Source of the DNA: a virus
Strand: one strand, 5' to 3'
DNA: 20,828 bases
IMG/VR virus record: IMGVR_UViG_3300022591_000661
Location: 1 to 20,828 of that record
Position 1 is the first letter of the stretch, and every line of letters begins with the position of its first letter. Below, one piece after another: positions 15,256 through 20,828 of the stretch. The position numbers and the translations under genes were made by a program. The notes under the pieces are model-generated. The model was given only the letters and a program-made list of their open reading frames with translations. It searched no databases and was not told the DNA's origin.

Positions 15256-15284
15256 GGGCGGCGGGGCAACTCGCCGCCCTTAAC
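15256..15284 (+). terminator. GC-rich hairpin after the Ig-like gene
   Basis: GGGCGGCG (15256-15263) pairs perfectly with CGCCGCCC (15272-15279) around an 8-nt loop, and GTTAA/TTAAC on either side (15248-15252 and 15280-15284) extend the symmetry. Only two U follow the stem, so it may be a weak terminator, an RNA-stability element or both. The next gene's SD starts right after it. Confidence 0.45.
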
Positions 15285-15295
15285 CAGGAGACTCC

Positions 15296-16072
15296 ATGGC
15301 AGAATTCAGACTCGGTCGCAATCGTCCTCCAGTAGGCAAGCGCAAGATGCACTTCCGGGACTACCGCACGGGGGTGCCGCTGCCTGTGCCTCCGGCGACA
15401 TGCTCCTATGCGCCAAAAGCGGCTGGAGCGCTCAAGCAAATGTACCTCAACGACGAGTTGGGGGATTGCGTGATCGCCGGTATCGCGCACCTGCAAGGCG
15501 TGTTCACGGGCAATGCGGGCGCGGCCCCGGAGCAATTCACGCGCGACCAGATCATCGCCCTGTACAGCGCCATCGGCGGATATATCCCCGGCCACGATGA
15601 CACCGACAACGGATGCGACGAGCGCTCTGCGTTGTCGTACTGGCAGACCAATGGCGCTCCGTTCGGGCAAAATCAAATCAGCGGCTGGCTGTCGGTCGAC
15701 GGAACCAATTCTCACCAGGTGCGGCAAGCACTCTACCTCTTCGAGAATTTGGTATTCGGCATCGAGCTCCCGGACAAATGGATCAATCCGGCGCCGTCCG
15801 CTCCTGGCTTCGTGTGGGATGTGGCCGGACCAGCGGATCCGGACAACGGGCATTGCTTCGTCGGCGTCGGATACGATCAGACTGGAGTGCAGATCTCCAC
15901 CTGGGGGATGCTCGGGAAAATGACCGACCAGGCAATCGCGGCCTATGCGTCGGCATCGGGATCGGGCGAATTGTACGTCGTGCTCACCCCCGCGATCATC
16001 GCCAAGGCAACGCAAAAGTCTCCGGCCGGGTTCGAGTTTGCGCAGCTAGCGGCGGATTTCGAGAACTTCTAA
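15296..16072 (+). CDS. Papain-like cysteine peptidase-type protein
   Basis: 258 residues, SD AGGAG (15286-15290). Layout matches a papain-like fold: LNDELGDCVIAGIAH with Cys58 at the start of a helix (papain CGSCW position), and DNGHCFVGVGYD with His186 followed 15 residues later by STWG (201-204), where papain has NSWG. Thus the Cys-His pair is kept while the Asn position reads Ser201. A DNGCDE segment (104-109) and TNGAPFG lie between. No signal peptide or membrane segment. I have seen similar LGDCxxAA...H...VGYD...TWG proteins in phage and bacterial genomes without an assigned role. Next to lipoprotein and unknown genes after the tail module, it could serve lysis, virion entry or host takeover. 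Peptidase activity is not proven by sequence. Confidence 0.62.
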   Translation: MAEFRLGRNRPPVGKRKMHFRDYRTGVPLPVPPATCSYAPKAAGALKQMYLNDELGDCVIAGIAHLQGVFTGNAGAAPEQFTRDQIIALYSAIGGYIPGHDDTDNGCDERSALSYWQTNGAPFGQNQISGWLSVDGTNSHQVRQALYLFENLVFGIELPDKWINPAPSAPGFVWDVAGPADPDNGHCFVGVGYDQTGVQISTWGMLGKMTDQAIAAYASASGSGELYVVLTPAIIAKATQKSPAGFEFAQLAADFENF

Positions 16073-16084
16073 GGAACGACGATA

Positions 16085-16570
16085 ATGACGAAAACGACTC
16101 TGATCTTGACCATCATCGCGGTGATCATCGCCGCTTGCCTGTGCCTCACCGGCTGCGCCGTCAGCCCGGTGACAACCCTGGAGCTCGCCGTCGGAGCGAT
16201 CGAGATTGCCCTGCCACTAATCCCTGGCGTGCCGACTGACGTGGCGACGGCAGTAGAGTCCTATCTGTCGGCCACGTCCGCTGCGATCACACAGGCCTCT
16301 ACAATCCTTGCCGGTACTGGCAGCGATGCGCAGAAGGCCGCGGCCATCACTGCGGCTTTCGCCGGTATAGCTGAGCCTCTAGTACCGGCCCAGTACCAAT
16401 CGCTGGCGACCGCAGTACAGAAGGTGGCGCAGTACGTCGCGCAATTCCTGACCTCGACTGGATCGGCGGCGAACACGACATCCACGCATGCTCTCAGCGC
16501 CAAGGACGCATCGCGCCTGGCGGCGGTCAAGACCCGAGCGCAGACGACGACAGCCAAAGTGAGACGGTGA
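16085..16570 (+). CDS. Predicted phage lipoprotein
   Basis: 161 residues, SD AAGGAA (16071-16076). N-terminus MTKTTLILTIIAVIIAACLC is a signal peptide with lipobox LTGC, Cys24 being the lipidated residue. Mature part is Ala/Thr/Ser-rich and helical (TLELAVGAIEIALPLIPGVP, AAITAAFAGIAEPL, TAVQKVAQYVAQFL) and ends basic (AVKTRAQTTTAKVRR). Such lipoproteins in phages include outer spanins, superinfection-exclusion proteins and host-modifying morons; this one is longer than a typical Rz1 and lacks its Pro-rich part, and no inner spanin partner is seen. Stop overlaps the next start (GTGATG). Confidence 0.68.
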   Translation: MTKTTLILTIIAVIIAACLCLTGCAVSPVTTLELAVGAIEIALPLIPGVPTDVATAVESYLSATSAAITQASTILAGTGSDAQKAAAITAAFAGIAEPLVPAQYQSLATAVQKVAQYVAQFLTSTGSAANTTSTHALSAKDASRLAAVKTRAQTTTAKVRR

Positions 16571-16755
16571 TGGACTACAGCGCGCTCATCTCGCAGGTCC
16601 GCGGCGGCGTCATCACGACTCACCAGGCTGTCGAGCAGGTGTCGTACTCCATCTGGCGGTGGAGCGGTGCCGATGCTGTCGCCAACTGGTACATGGCGCT
16701 GACATCGCTGCGCAACTACTGCGCCCTGCGGAATATCGACATTTCCTGGGGTTGA
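16570..16755 (+). CDS. Small hypothetical protein
   Basis: 61 residues from ATG 16570, overlapping the lipoprotein stop as TGATG; a GTG at 16567 in the same frame would add one residue. Helical, with several Trp/Tyr (YSIWRWSGADAVANWYMALT) and no membrane segment or Cys pair. No family recognised. It is the last gene of the late block; its stop codon lies inside a TTGACA promoter element. Confidence 0.55.
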   Translation: MDYSALISQVRGGVITTHQAVEQVSYSIWRWSGADAVANWYMALTSLRNYCALRNIDISWG

Positions 16756-16784
16756 CAGACAGGACGAATTAGTACATAGTACTA
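16752..16784 (+). promoter_or_regulatory. Promoter candidate with palindrome over the -10
   Basis: Perfect -35 TTGACA (16752-16757), exactly 17 nt, then CATAGT (16775-16780, four of six -10 bases). The inverted repeat TAGTAC-ATA-GTACTA (16770-16784) covers the -10, as a repressor operator would. Start of transcription would be about 16787, only ~50 nt before an intrinsic terminator. Confidence 0.5.
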
Positions 16785-16805
16785 TTGGTTTCTTCGAGTA
16801 AAGCT

Positions 16806-16841
16806 GCCGCCGATCTTCCTCCGAGGCCGGCGGCGTTTTTT
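16806..16841 (+). terminator. Intrinsic terminator 1 at the module boundary
   Basis: GCCGCCG (16806-16812) pairs with CGGCGGC (16828-16834); a small inner CCT/AGG pairing is possible in the 15-nt loop. Followed by G and six T (16836-16841). A canonical rho-independent terminator for the late operon reading rightward. Confidence 0.85.
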
Positions 16842-16901
16842 GTGATATTCTATATTCGTCTCACAGTAATCAGTTTCAGACGATAAACACCTCACTTTCG
16901 C

Positions 16902-16934
16902 GAACGCCCGGCTGCTACCGGGCGTTCTGCTTTT
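16902..16934 (+). terminator. Intrinsic terminator 2 at the module boundary
   Basis: Perfect 10-bp stem GAACGCCCGG (16902-16911) with CCGGGCGTTC (16918-16927), 6-nt loop, followed by TGCTTTT. Backs up terminator 1, 60 nt downstream. Confidence 0.8.
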
Positions 16935-17035
16935 AGGGCAGAGTCTTTTCCGCAGCCCCATTGACGGACTGTTAGGATTCCAATGTGGCATCCGCCGCAT
17001 AGTACTCAGTTAACTTCAGATAGCACATTTTTATC

Positions 17036-17064
17036 TTGCGCCGAATCCAGTAAGGGTACATACT
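17036..17064 (+). promoter_or_regulatory. Promoter candidate for the recombination module
   Basis: TTGCGC (17036-17041; matches TTG of -35), 17 nt spacing, CATACT (17059-17064; four of six -10 bases). The surrounding GTACATA...CT..GGTTT resembles the promoter candidate at 16752-16784. Start near 17071 would leave a ~28 nt leader with an AGGAG SD. Hexamers are weak, so a phage-specific activator or other sigma factor may be used. Confidence 0.35.
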
Positions 17065-17098
17065 GGTTTTGTCAGCCACCAACTGATAGGAGAAAAAA

Positions 17099-17314
17099 AT
17101 GAACTACGTATTCCAACAGCCTAACGGCACACCGTACCCACACAACGATGAGGATTCATCGCCCATGCTCCTGGAATCAAGGGTGCACGCCAAGAGGGTC
17201 ATCGCATGGCTTGGGTTGACCGATGTGAAAATTGTGAAGGCCAGCGATGGACAATTGGCCTGCGGGCATCTGGTGATGGTACATAGCCGCGAGTACCGCA
17301 AAAGACTCCGCTGA
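17099..17314 (+). CDS. Small hypothetical early protein
   Basis: 71 residues with a clear SD (TAGGAG 17087-17092, A-rich spacer), first gene of the recombination module. Begins MNYVFQQPNGTPYPHNDEDS, middle ESRVHAKRVIAWLGLTDVKI, and a basic tail HSREYRKRLR. No family recognised. Small basic protein at the head of an early operon; host takeover or anti-defence roles are possible but unsupported. Confidence 0.68.
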   Translation: MNYVFQQPNGTPYPHNDEDSSPMLLESRVHAKRVIAWLGLTDVKIVKASDGQLACGHLVMVHSREYRKRLR

Positions 17315-17392
17315 GTTGCCTCGGCGCTCAGCCCTCCGTGACCAGCGGAGCGCGGCGGGTGGTACCGCCCGCTGGGGTGCGCAAGCCCCGGC
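17315..17392 (+). promoter_or_regulatory. Structured leader with competing pairings upstream of the Lar-like gene
   Basis: Between the two genes CTCCG/CGGAG (about 17335-17350), GCGGGTG/CGCCCGC (17355-17361 with 17366-17372, loop GTAC) and the repeat hairpin can all form. In addition CCAGCGG (17342-17348) is fully complementary to CCGCTGG (17369-17375), which would break the repeat hairpin. No U tract, so not a plain terminator. Confidence 0.45.
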
Positions 17393-17406
17393 AACAAATA
17401 AAGGAG
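17369..17406 (+). repeat. 38-nt direct repeat, copy 1: hairpin plus SD before the Lar-like gene
   Basis: Identical over 38 nt to 17715-17752. Inside it GCTGGGG (17371-17377) pairs with CCCCGGC (17386-17392), 7 bp with one G-U, loop TGCGCAAG; then AACAAATAAAGGAG, where AAGGAGG is a near-perfect SD 8-9 nt before the ATG at 17416. The copy is the ribosome-loading leader of the gene. Confidence 0.92.
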
Positions 17407-17415
17407 GTCAAGTAG

Positions 17416-17652
17416 ATGGGCGTATACCGTAGCATCCGTGGCATCCGGCAGTGCGTTTTCTGTGGATCTACCGACGAAGATCAGACCAATTACGACATGG
17501 ACAAGCCGCCAATCTGCGGATCGTGCAATACCCACGGTCCTTTCGGTGCTGGCTGGCCAGCCGCCGAATCCGGCGATCTGAAGGGCGTCAGCCCCCGCTA
17601 CAGAAAATCGGTCGCTGAAAAACTCGGCATCCGAGTCTCCACCAGTCGCTAA
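17416..17652 (+). CDS. Lar-like zinc-ribbon protein
   Basis: 78 residues with an excellent SD from repeat copy 1. Two Cys pairs, CVFC (13-16) and CGSC (34-37), with CxFCGSTDED...ICGSCNTHGPFG, match the short zinc ribbon of the restriction alleviation (Lar) family: CPFCGSxD...xCxxCGxxGP. Lar of Rac prophage and related phage proteins modulate type I restriction-modification in favour of the incoming DNA. The C-terminal half (PRYRKSVAEKLGIRV) is basic. Function in anti-restriction is by family resemblance; many Lar-like proteins are uncharacterised zinc ribbons. Confidence 0.58.
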   Translation: MGVYRSIRGIRQCVFCGSTDEDQTNYDMDKPPICGSCNTHGPFGAGWPAAESGDLKGVSPRYRKSVAEKLGIRVSTSR

Positions 17653-17714
17653 GTAATGTCCAACATTCTCGCCCTGGACGGCTATAACGTCCTCGATACC
17701 AAAGACAACGAGCA

Positions 17715-17752
17715 CCGCTGGGGTGCGCAAGCCCCGGCAACAAATAAAGGAG
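17715..17752 (+). repeat. 38-nt direct repeat, copy 2: hairpin plus SD before the small zinc-motif gene
   Basis: Exact copy of 17369-17406, 346 nt downstream. Hairpin arms 17717-17723 and 17732-17738; AAAGGAG lies 5 nt before the ATG at 17758. Sequence on both sides differs from copy 1, so the identity stops sharply at the SD end and at the base of the hairpin. Confidence 0.92.
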
Positions 17753-17757
17753 AAATT

Positions 17758-18054
17758 ATGCTATCTACGACGTACTGTGGGATCTACGATAATGCTCCCA
17801 TGATTCGCGCGCACATCGAGGCGTGCGAGGCATTCGACGCCAACCACGATCCATACTATCGGCTGGAGTTAGGCGGCGTATTGTACACGCTGACCGACGA
17901 GCATCTCCGCCATATCCTCGACGTCCTCAGCAGCGCTCTGCCGCTGCCGAAGTCGGAGCCGGAGTGCGAGTGCCATGACCTGGCGGGGGACGTGGCCGAC
18001 GCCAGCGGGTGCGCGCTGCACGGCCGGCGAGGAGGGTCCGATGCCCAATTCTGA
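17758..18054 (+). CDS. Small protein with C-terminal CxC...CxxH motif
   Basis: 98 residues from ATG 17758, chosen because the repeat-borne SD AAAGGAG precedes it; the frame is open to an ATG at 17656 right after the previous stop, but that start has no SD and would translate the repeat. Helical N-terminal part (APMIRAHIEACEAFDANHD, LTDEHLRHILDVLSSAL) and an end ECECHDLAGDVADASGCALH that could hold a metal (Cys-x-Cys-His and Cys-x2-His). No family recognised. Overlaps the ERF gene by 14 nt, so it is probably translationally linked to recombination. Confidence 0.68.
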   Translation: MLSTTYCGIYDNAPMIRAHIEACEAFDANHDPYYRLELGGVLYTLTDEHLRHILDVLSSALPLPKSEPECECHDLAGDVADASGCALHGRRGGSDAQF

Positions 18055-18844
18055 CCTGCTGCGTGTGACAAATGAGAGTCAGTTGGTGAGCCGAGACGCG
18101 ATGAGCGTGCAGCGCCAGCCGACGCCCATGGAGATGATCGCCGCCATTGCCCGCGACCCGTCCATCCCGGTCGACCGCATCGCGGCCCTGATCGGGCTCC
18201 AGGAGCGCATGGAGGCTCGCGAGGCCGAGAAGGCATACAATCAGGACTTCGCCGCGGCCATGCTGGAAATGCCCAAAGTGGCCAAGCGCGGCAAGAAGGA
18301 CATGACCAAGCGCGGGGACCCGGCTGGCAGCGGTGGCGTGATTCCGTACGAGACATACGAGGACCTTGACGCGGCGATCCGGCCGATTGAGACGCGCTAT
18401 GGGTTTGCGCGGTCTTTCTCCACGCGCCTCAGCGACAAGGGATCTGGCGTAATCCTGGTACTCACTCTGACGCACCGCGCCGGCCACAGCACGACGTCAG
18501 AGCGCTACTGTGCGCCAGATGAGGGACCGGGCCGCAATGCAATACAGGCCCTGGGAAGCGGCGAAAGCTATGGACGCCGCTACCTCACGAAGTCCAAGTG
18601 GAATATTGTGACCGTGGGCGCCGACGACGACGGCGACACCGCGGACCCAATCAGCGAGCAGCAGGCCATGGACCTGCACGACATGCTCGACGCGCTGGCG
18701 ATGACTCCGACACAGGCCGAGCGCTTCTGGGCATGGGTCGGGCCGCCCGCGGTCAACGTGGCGACCATCCAGCGCAAGGACTTCGAGCGGGTCGCGGCGT
18801 GGCTCAGGCAGCGGGTGAAGCAGAGAGAGGGAGGTGGACGGTGA
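18041..18844 (+). CDS. ERF family single-strand DNA annealing protein
   Basis: 267 residues from ATG 18041, SD AGGAGGG (18030-18036). ERF (P22 Erf type) proteins anneal complementary single strands during phage recombination and genome circularisation. Seen here: basic region PKVAKRGKKDMTKR, the strand-loop VIPYETYEDLDAAIRPIETR, and the hallmark ALGSGESYGRRYLTKSKWNI (~170-190) followed by acidic ADDDGD. C-terminal ~75 residues (DLHDMLDALAMTPTQAERFW...FERVAAWLRQRV) form the usual extra helical domain. Overlaps the next gene by GTGA. Paired downstream with a YqaJ exonuclease, forming a complete exonuclease/annealing pair. Confidence 0.88.
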   Translation: MPNSDLLRVTNESQLVSRDAMSVQRQPTPMEMIAAIARDPSIPVDRIAALIGLQERMEAREAEKAYNQDFAAAMLEMPKVAKRGKKDMTKRGDPAGSGGVIPYETYEDLDAAIRPIETRYGFARSFSTRLSDKGSGVILVLTLTHRAGHSTTSERYCAPDEGPGRNAIQALGSGESYGRRYLTKSKWNIVTVGADDDGDTADPISEQQAMDLHDMLDALAMTPTQAERFWAWVGPPAVNVATIQRKDFERVAAWLRQRVKQREGGGR

Positions 18845-19998
18845 AGACGGAATCGGTTGAACTGATGGTGGTTAATGCGCAGAACGCCGTGCAGATATTC
18901 ACTGGCGGCGGTCTCGCGGGCTTGCTCGATGGTATCGAGCAGCAAGTCCGGGCGATCAAACTAGACCCTTCCACGCCCGGCGGGCGTGAGGAGATTCGAT
19001 CTGTCGCTTATAAGATCTCGAGGACTAAGACTGCTCTGGATGCCGAGGGAAAGAAACTCACGGAGGAATGGCGTCAGGCCACCGCCAGAGTGAACGCTGA
19101 GCGCAAGAAAAGTGCCGAGCGGCTGGAAGCGCTGCAAGAGGAGGTGCGCAAGCCGCTCACCGATTTCGAGGGAAAGGAGCAACGCCGCGTTAGGGCGCAC
19201 GAAGATTCGCTTGGCCTCATTACCGGCATGCGCGAGATGCTCGCCGCTCACCCGGATATGTCGCTCGCTCTACTACTAGATCACCAACGGGACGTCGAGG
19301 CATTGCTTCCGGGGTATGTGTGGGAGGAATTCAAGTCCCGCGCGGAATTTGCGCGCGCCGATCTGGCTAAGTATCTAACTGACCGGATCGAATCACGCAA
19401 GAAATACGAGGAAGAGCAGGTGGAACTAGCCAGACTACGCAAGGCGGAAGCGGAAAGACTCCAGCGGGAGCGAGATGAAAGGCTGAAGGCTGAAGCCGCC
19501 GAAAACGCACGACTGCAAGCGGAGCGGAAAGCGAAAGCCGATGCCGACGCCGAAGCAAAGCGAGTGATCGAGGCGGCAGAGAAAGAGCGGTTGCGGGTGG
19601 CCAAGGAAGCAGAGCGCGTCCGGCTGGAAAACGAGCGCGCACAGAAGGCAATCGAAGACGCGCGGTGCAGGGAAGAGCAGGCTAAACTCGCGGCGGAACA
19701 GCGAGCCAAGGACGCCGAAGAGGCGCGCACGAGAGCAGAGGCACGGGCCGCCGCCGAACTCAAGGCCGCGCAGGAAAAGGCCGCGCGAGACGCCGAAGTG
19801 GCGGTGGCGCACGAACGAGCGAGGCAAGAGCGAGAGCGGAAGGAAGAGGAGGTAGCTCGCGCGAAGCGAGAGACAAATCAAAGATTGCGCGCCAAGATCC
19901 GCAGCGATATCGTCGCCGATCTGATAGAGAAATCCGCCGAAGAAATCGCGGATGCGCTACTGGCTGGGCACGTGCGCCATGTGCAGGTGGTGTTCTGA
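18841..19998 (+). CDS. Long coiled-coil protein of the ERF/YqaJ recombination module
   Basis: 385 residues from GTG 18841 (GTGA overlap; SD GGAGG 18830-18834, 6 nt). N-terminal ~125 residues are conserved-looking (GGLAGLLDGIEQQVRAIKLD, REEIRSVAYKISRTKTALDA, EEVRKPLTDFEGKE), a pattern I know from phage proteins located beside recombination genes. Residues ~185-350 are an uninterrupted, charged coiled coil rich in E, K, R, A (ERLQRERDERLKAEAAENAR). The end LIEKSAEEIADALLAGHVRH is a small separate helix pair. It may bridge ERF and the exonuclease, load them on ends, or act as a structural SMC-like arm; no ATPase motif is present. Its stop shares one base with the exonuclease start (TGATG). Function unknown. 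Confidence 0.78.
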   Translation: MKTESVELMVVNAQNAVQIFTGGGLAGLLDGIEQQVRAIKLDPSTPGGREEIRSVAYKISRTKTALDAEGKKLTEEWRQATARVNAERKKSAERLEALQEEVRKPLTDFEGKEQRRVRAHEDSLGLITGMREMLAAHPDMSLALLLDHQRDVEALLPGYVWEEFKSRAEFARADLAKYLTDRIESRKKYEEEQVELARLRKAEAERLQRERDERLKAEAAENARLQAERKAKADADAEAKRVIEAAEKERLRVAKEAERVRLENERAQKAIEDARCREEQAKLAAEQRAKDAEEARTRAEARAAAELKAAQEKAARDAEVAVAHERARQERERKEEEVARAKRETNQRLRAKIRSDIVADLIEKSAEEIADALLAGHVRHVQVVF

Positions 19999-20762
19999 TG
20001 CCTAACTACCGCTATGATCTAATTCAGGGTTCGGACGCCTGGCTCGAAGCGAGGCTCGGTATCCCGACCGCCTCCGAGTTCGACCGCATCATCACGCCAG
20101 CCAAACTGCAGTTGGCTTCGGCGGCGACGAAGTACATGCACCTTAAGCTGGCCGAGTGGATGTACGGCGCCCCGCTGGAGGCGTTCGTATCGCCGTGGAT
20201 GGAGCGCGGCCAGGCGCTGGAGGCTGAGGCCGTGCGCTACTACGAGATGGAGCGCGACGTCGAGACCACCAAGGTCGGCCTAGTGCTCACCGACGACGGC
20301 ATGATCGGAGCCAGCCCTGACCGACTAGTAACTGACCCGCTTGACTCGACTCCAGGGCTGCTTGAGCAAAAGTGCCCTGCGCTCGAAACGCACGTCGGCT
20401 ACATGCTCGATCCGGCCTCCCTGATCGCTGAGTACCGCCTGCAAGTCCAGGGGCAACTGTGGGTCTGCGAGCGCGAGTGGTGCGATATGCAGAGCTACTA
20501 TCCGGGGTTCCCTTCGGTCATTGCCCGCGTTTACCGCGAAGAAAAGGTACAGGCCGCGCTGAAGCAGCACATCCCGGCCTTCGTCGTCACGATGCTGGAG
20601 TGCCGCGCCAAGCTCACCCAGATGTACGGCGAACTCCGGCGGGAGCGGGTCGGCGCGGCGAAGGCGGCAGAGATCCTGGAGGCCCGCCGCGCGGCGCACG
20701 ACGAGTGGATGGATTCGCCGGTCGGAGGTGTGTGGTGTGAAGACGGTATATTTCGATTTTGA
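19998..20762 (+). CDS. YqaJ-type viral exonuclease (lambda Exo-like fold)
   Basis: 254 residues. N-terminus LIQGSDAWLEARLGIPTASE (9-27) is the YqaJ signature QGSxxWxxxRxGxxTAS. Then GQALEAEAVRYYEM, active-site Asp108 in GASPDRL and Glu123-x-Lys125 in LLEQKCP (PD-(D/E)XK), and QVQGQLWVCEREW. All nuclease residues are intact. The enzyme resects double-strand ends 5' to 3', giving single strands for the ERF protein to anneal. C-terminal ~70 residues are helical (AALKQHIPAFVVTMLECRAK). Overlaps the next gene by 26 nt. Confidence 0.9.
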   Translation: MPNYRYDLIQGSDAWLEARLGIPTASEFDRIITPAKLQLASAATKYMHLKLAEWMYGAPLEAFVSPWMERGQALEAEAVRYYEMERDVETTKVGLVLTDDGMIGASPDRLVTDPLDSTPGLLEQKCPALETHVGYMLDPASLIAEYRLQVQGQLWVCEREWCDMQSYYPGFPSVIARVYREEKVQAALKQHIPAFVVTMLECRAKLTQMYGELRRERVGAAKAAEILEARRAAHDEWMDSPVGGVWCEDGIFRF

Positions 20763-20828
20763 GACCGGTGGCGTGCTGGAAGCGCAGCCATCCATACAGC
20801 TTGCCGCCATCGTGATCGACGATCAGAC
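20737..20828 (+). CDS. DnaQ-like DEDD 3'-5' exonuclease, N-terminus only (cut by window end)
   Basis: Starts at GTG 20737 with GGAGG (20724-20728) 8 nt upstream inside the exonuclease gene. The 30 visible codons read VKTVYFDFETGG...PSIQLAAIVID; YFDFETGG is the Exo I motif with metal-binding Asp and Glu of DEDD nucleases. Typical of phage-encoded proofreading or RNase T-like 3' exonucleases near replication genes. Motifs Exo II and III would lie beyond the window. Confidence 0.7.
   Translation, partial: MKTVYFDFETGGVLEAQPSIQLAAIVIDDQ

Larger units (their letters stand above)
16756..17098. other. Non-coding boundary between late and recombination modules
   Basis: 343 nt with no credible gene on either strand. 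Holds the body of a promoter candidate, two intrinsic terminators, two copies of GTACATA (16772-16778 and 17056-17062), two of CATAGTACT (16775-16783 and 16998-17006), and a second promoter candidate ahead of the early genes. The rest, roughly 16935-17030, shows nothing I can name. No repressor gene, origin-type iterons or att core visible. Confidence 0.6.

Noticed and set aside
15248-16015. 255-codon open frame on the minus strand over the papain-like gene
   Set aside because: The + strand gene has SD, catalytic-type motifs and neighbours in the same direction; the reverse frame is an Arg-rich shadow.
16782-17000. 72-codon minus-strand frame in the boundary region
   Set aside because: Runs through both terminators, very basic, no SD; better explained as non-coding.
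17369-17752. Two 38-nt repeats as a minimal CRISPR array
   Set aside because: Only two copies, spacing 308 nt with a full gene between, and the repeat ends at an SD; not an array.
17656-17757. 34-residue N-terminal extension of the 17758 gene
   Set aside because: Starts without an SD and would translate the 38-nt leader repeat; the repeat-borne SD points to 17758. Not fully excluded.
1-20828. tRNA, rRNA, insertion sequence, att site, integrase or origin iterons
   Set aside because: Looked for on both strands by eye; no cloverleaf, transposase motif, tyrosine/serine recombinase or iteron series seen. Short att cores cannot be recognised without the host junction.

Overview
The window is one continuous, single-strand (+) stretch of a tailed double-stranded DNA phage or prophage, GC-rich, with tightly packed genes: many ATGA, GTGA or TGATG overlaps and clear Shine-Dalgarno (SD) sequences. 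A tail tube gene, a programmed-frameshift tail chaperone pair, a very long tape measure and no visible sheath gene indicate a siphovirus-type (long, non-contractile tail) virion. The host cannot be read from the sequence. A predicted lipoprotein and classical SD/-35/-10 signals fit a high-GC bacterium, probably Gram-negative, but this is inference. Terminase, portal and integrase are not in the window.

Layout. 1-3468 is the capsid block: a head maturation protease carrying a probable nested in-frame scaffold, a decoration-like protein, and the major capsid protein, followed by a terminator-like hairpin. 3579-6784 is the connector and tail-tube block: a connector protein; a small membrane-anchored coiled-coil protein (TTG start) coupled to an RlpA-like double-psi beta-barrel protein; head closure/tail completion proteins; the tube protein; and the G/GT-type chaperone with a GGGAAAA -1 slippery site. 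6777-14598 holds the tape measure (1406 aa), a hub/baseplate-like protein with fibre-type C-terminal domains, and a receptor-binding-type fibre. 14599-14869 is a structured non-coding region with mutually exclusive hairpins and an extended -10 promoter candidate. 14870-16755 holds an Ig-like protein, a papain-like cysteine-peptidase-type protein, a lipoprotein and a small unknown.

16756-17098 is the boundary between late and early/replication modules: a TTGACA promoter candidate with an operator-like palindrome over its -10, two intrinsic terminators, and a second promoter candidate. 17099-20828 is the recombination module: three small proteins (one a Lar-like zinc ribbon), an ERF single-strand annealing protein, a long coiled-coil protein, a YqaJ-type exonuclease and the start of a DEDD exonuclease. 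ERF and YqaJ together make a two-component homologous recombination system, with the coiled-coil gene translated between them.

Most notable: a perfect 38-nt direct repeat (17369-17406 and 17715-17752), each copy a hairpin plus SD placed just before the start of a small early gene. It resembles in logic the start-associated sequences of cluster K mycobacteriophages. Also notable are the switch-like RNA region after the fibre gene, and the membrane coiled-coil/RlpA-like pair inserted in the connector block.
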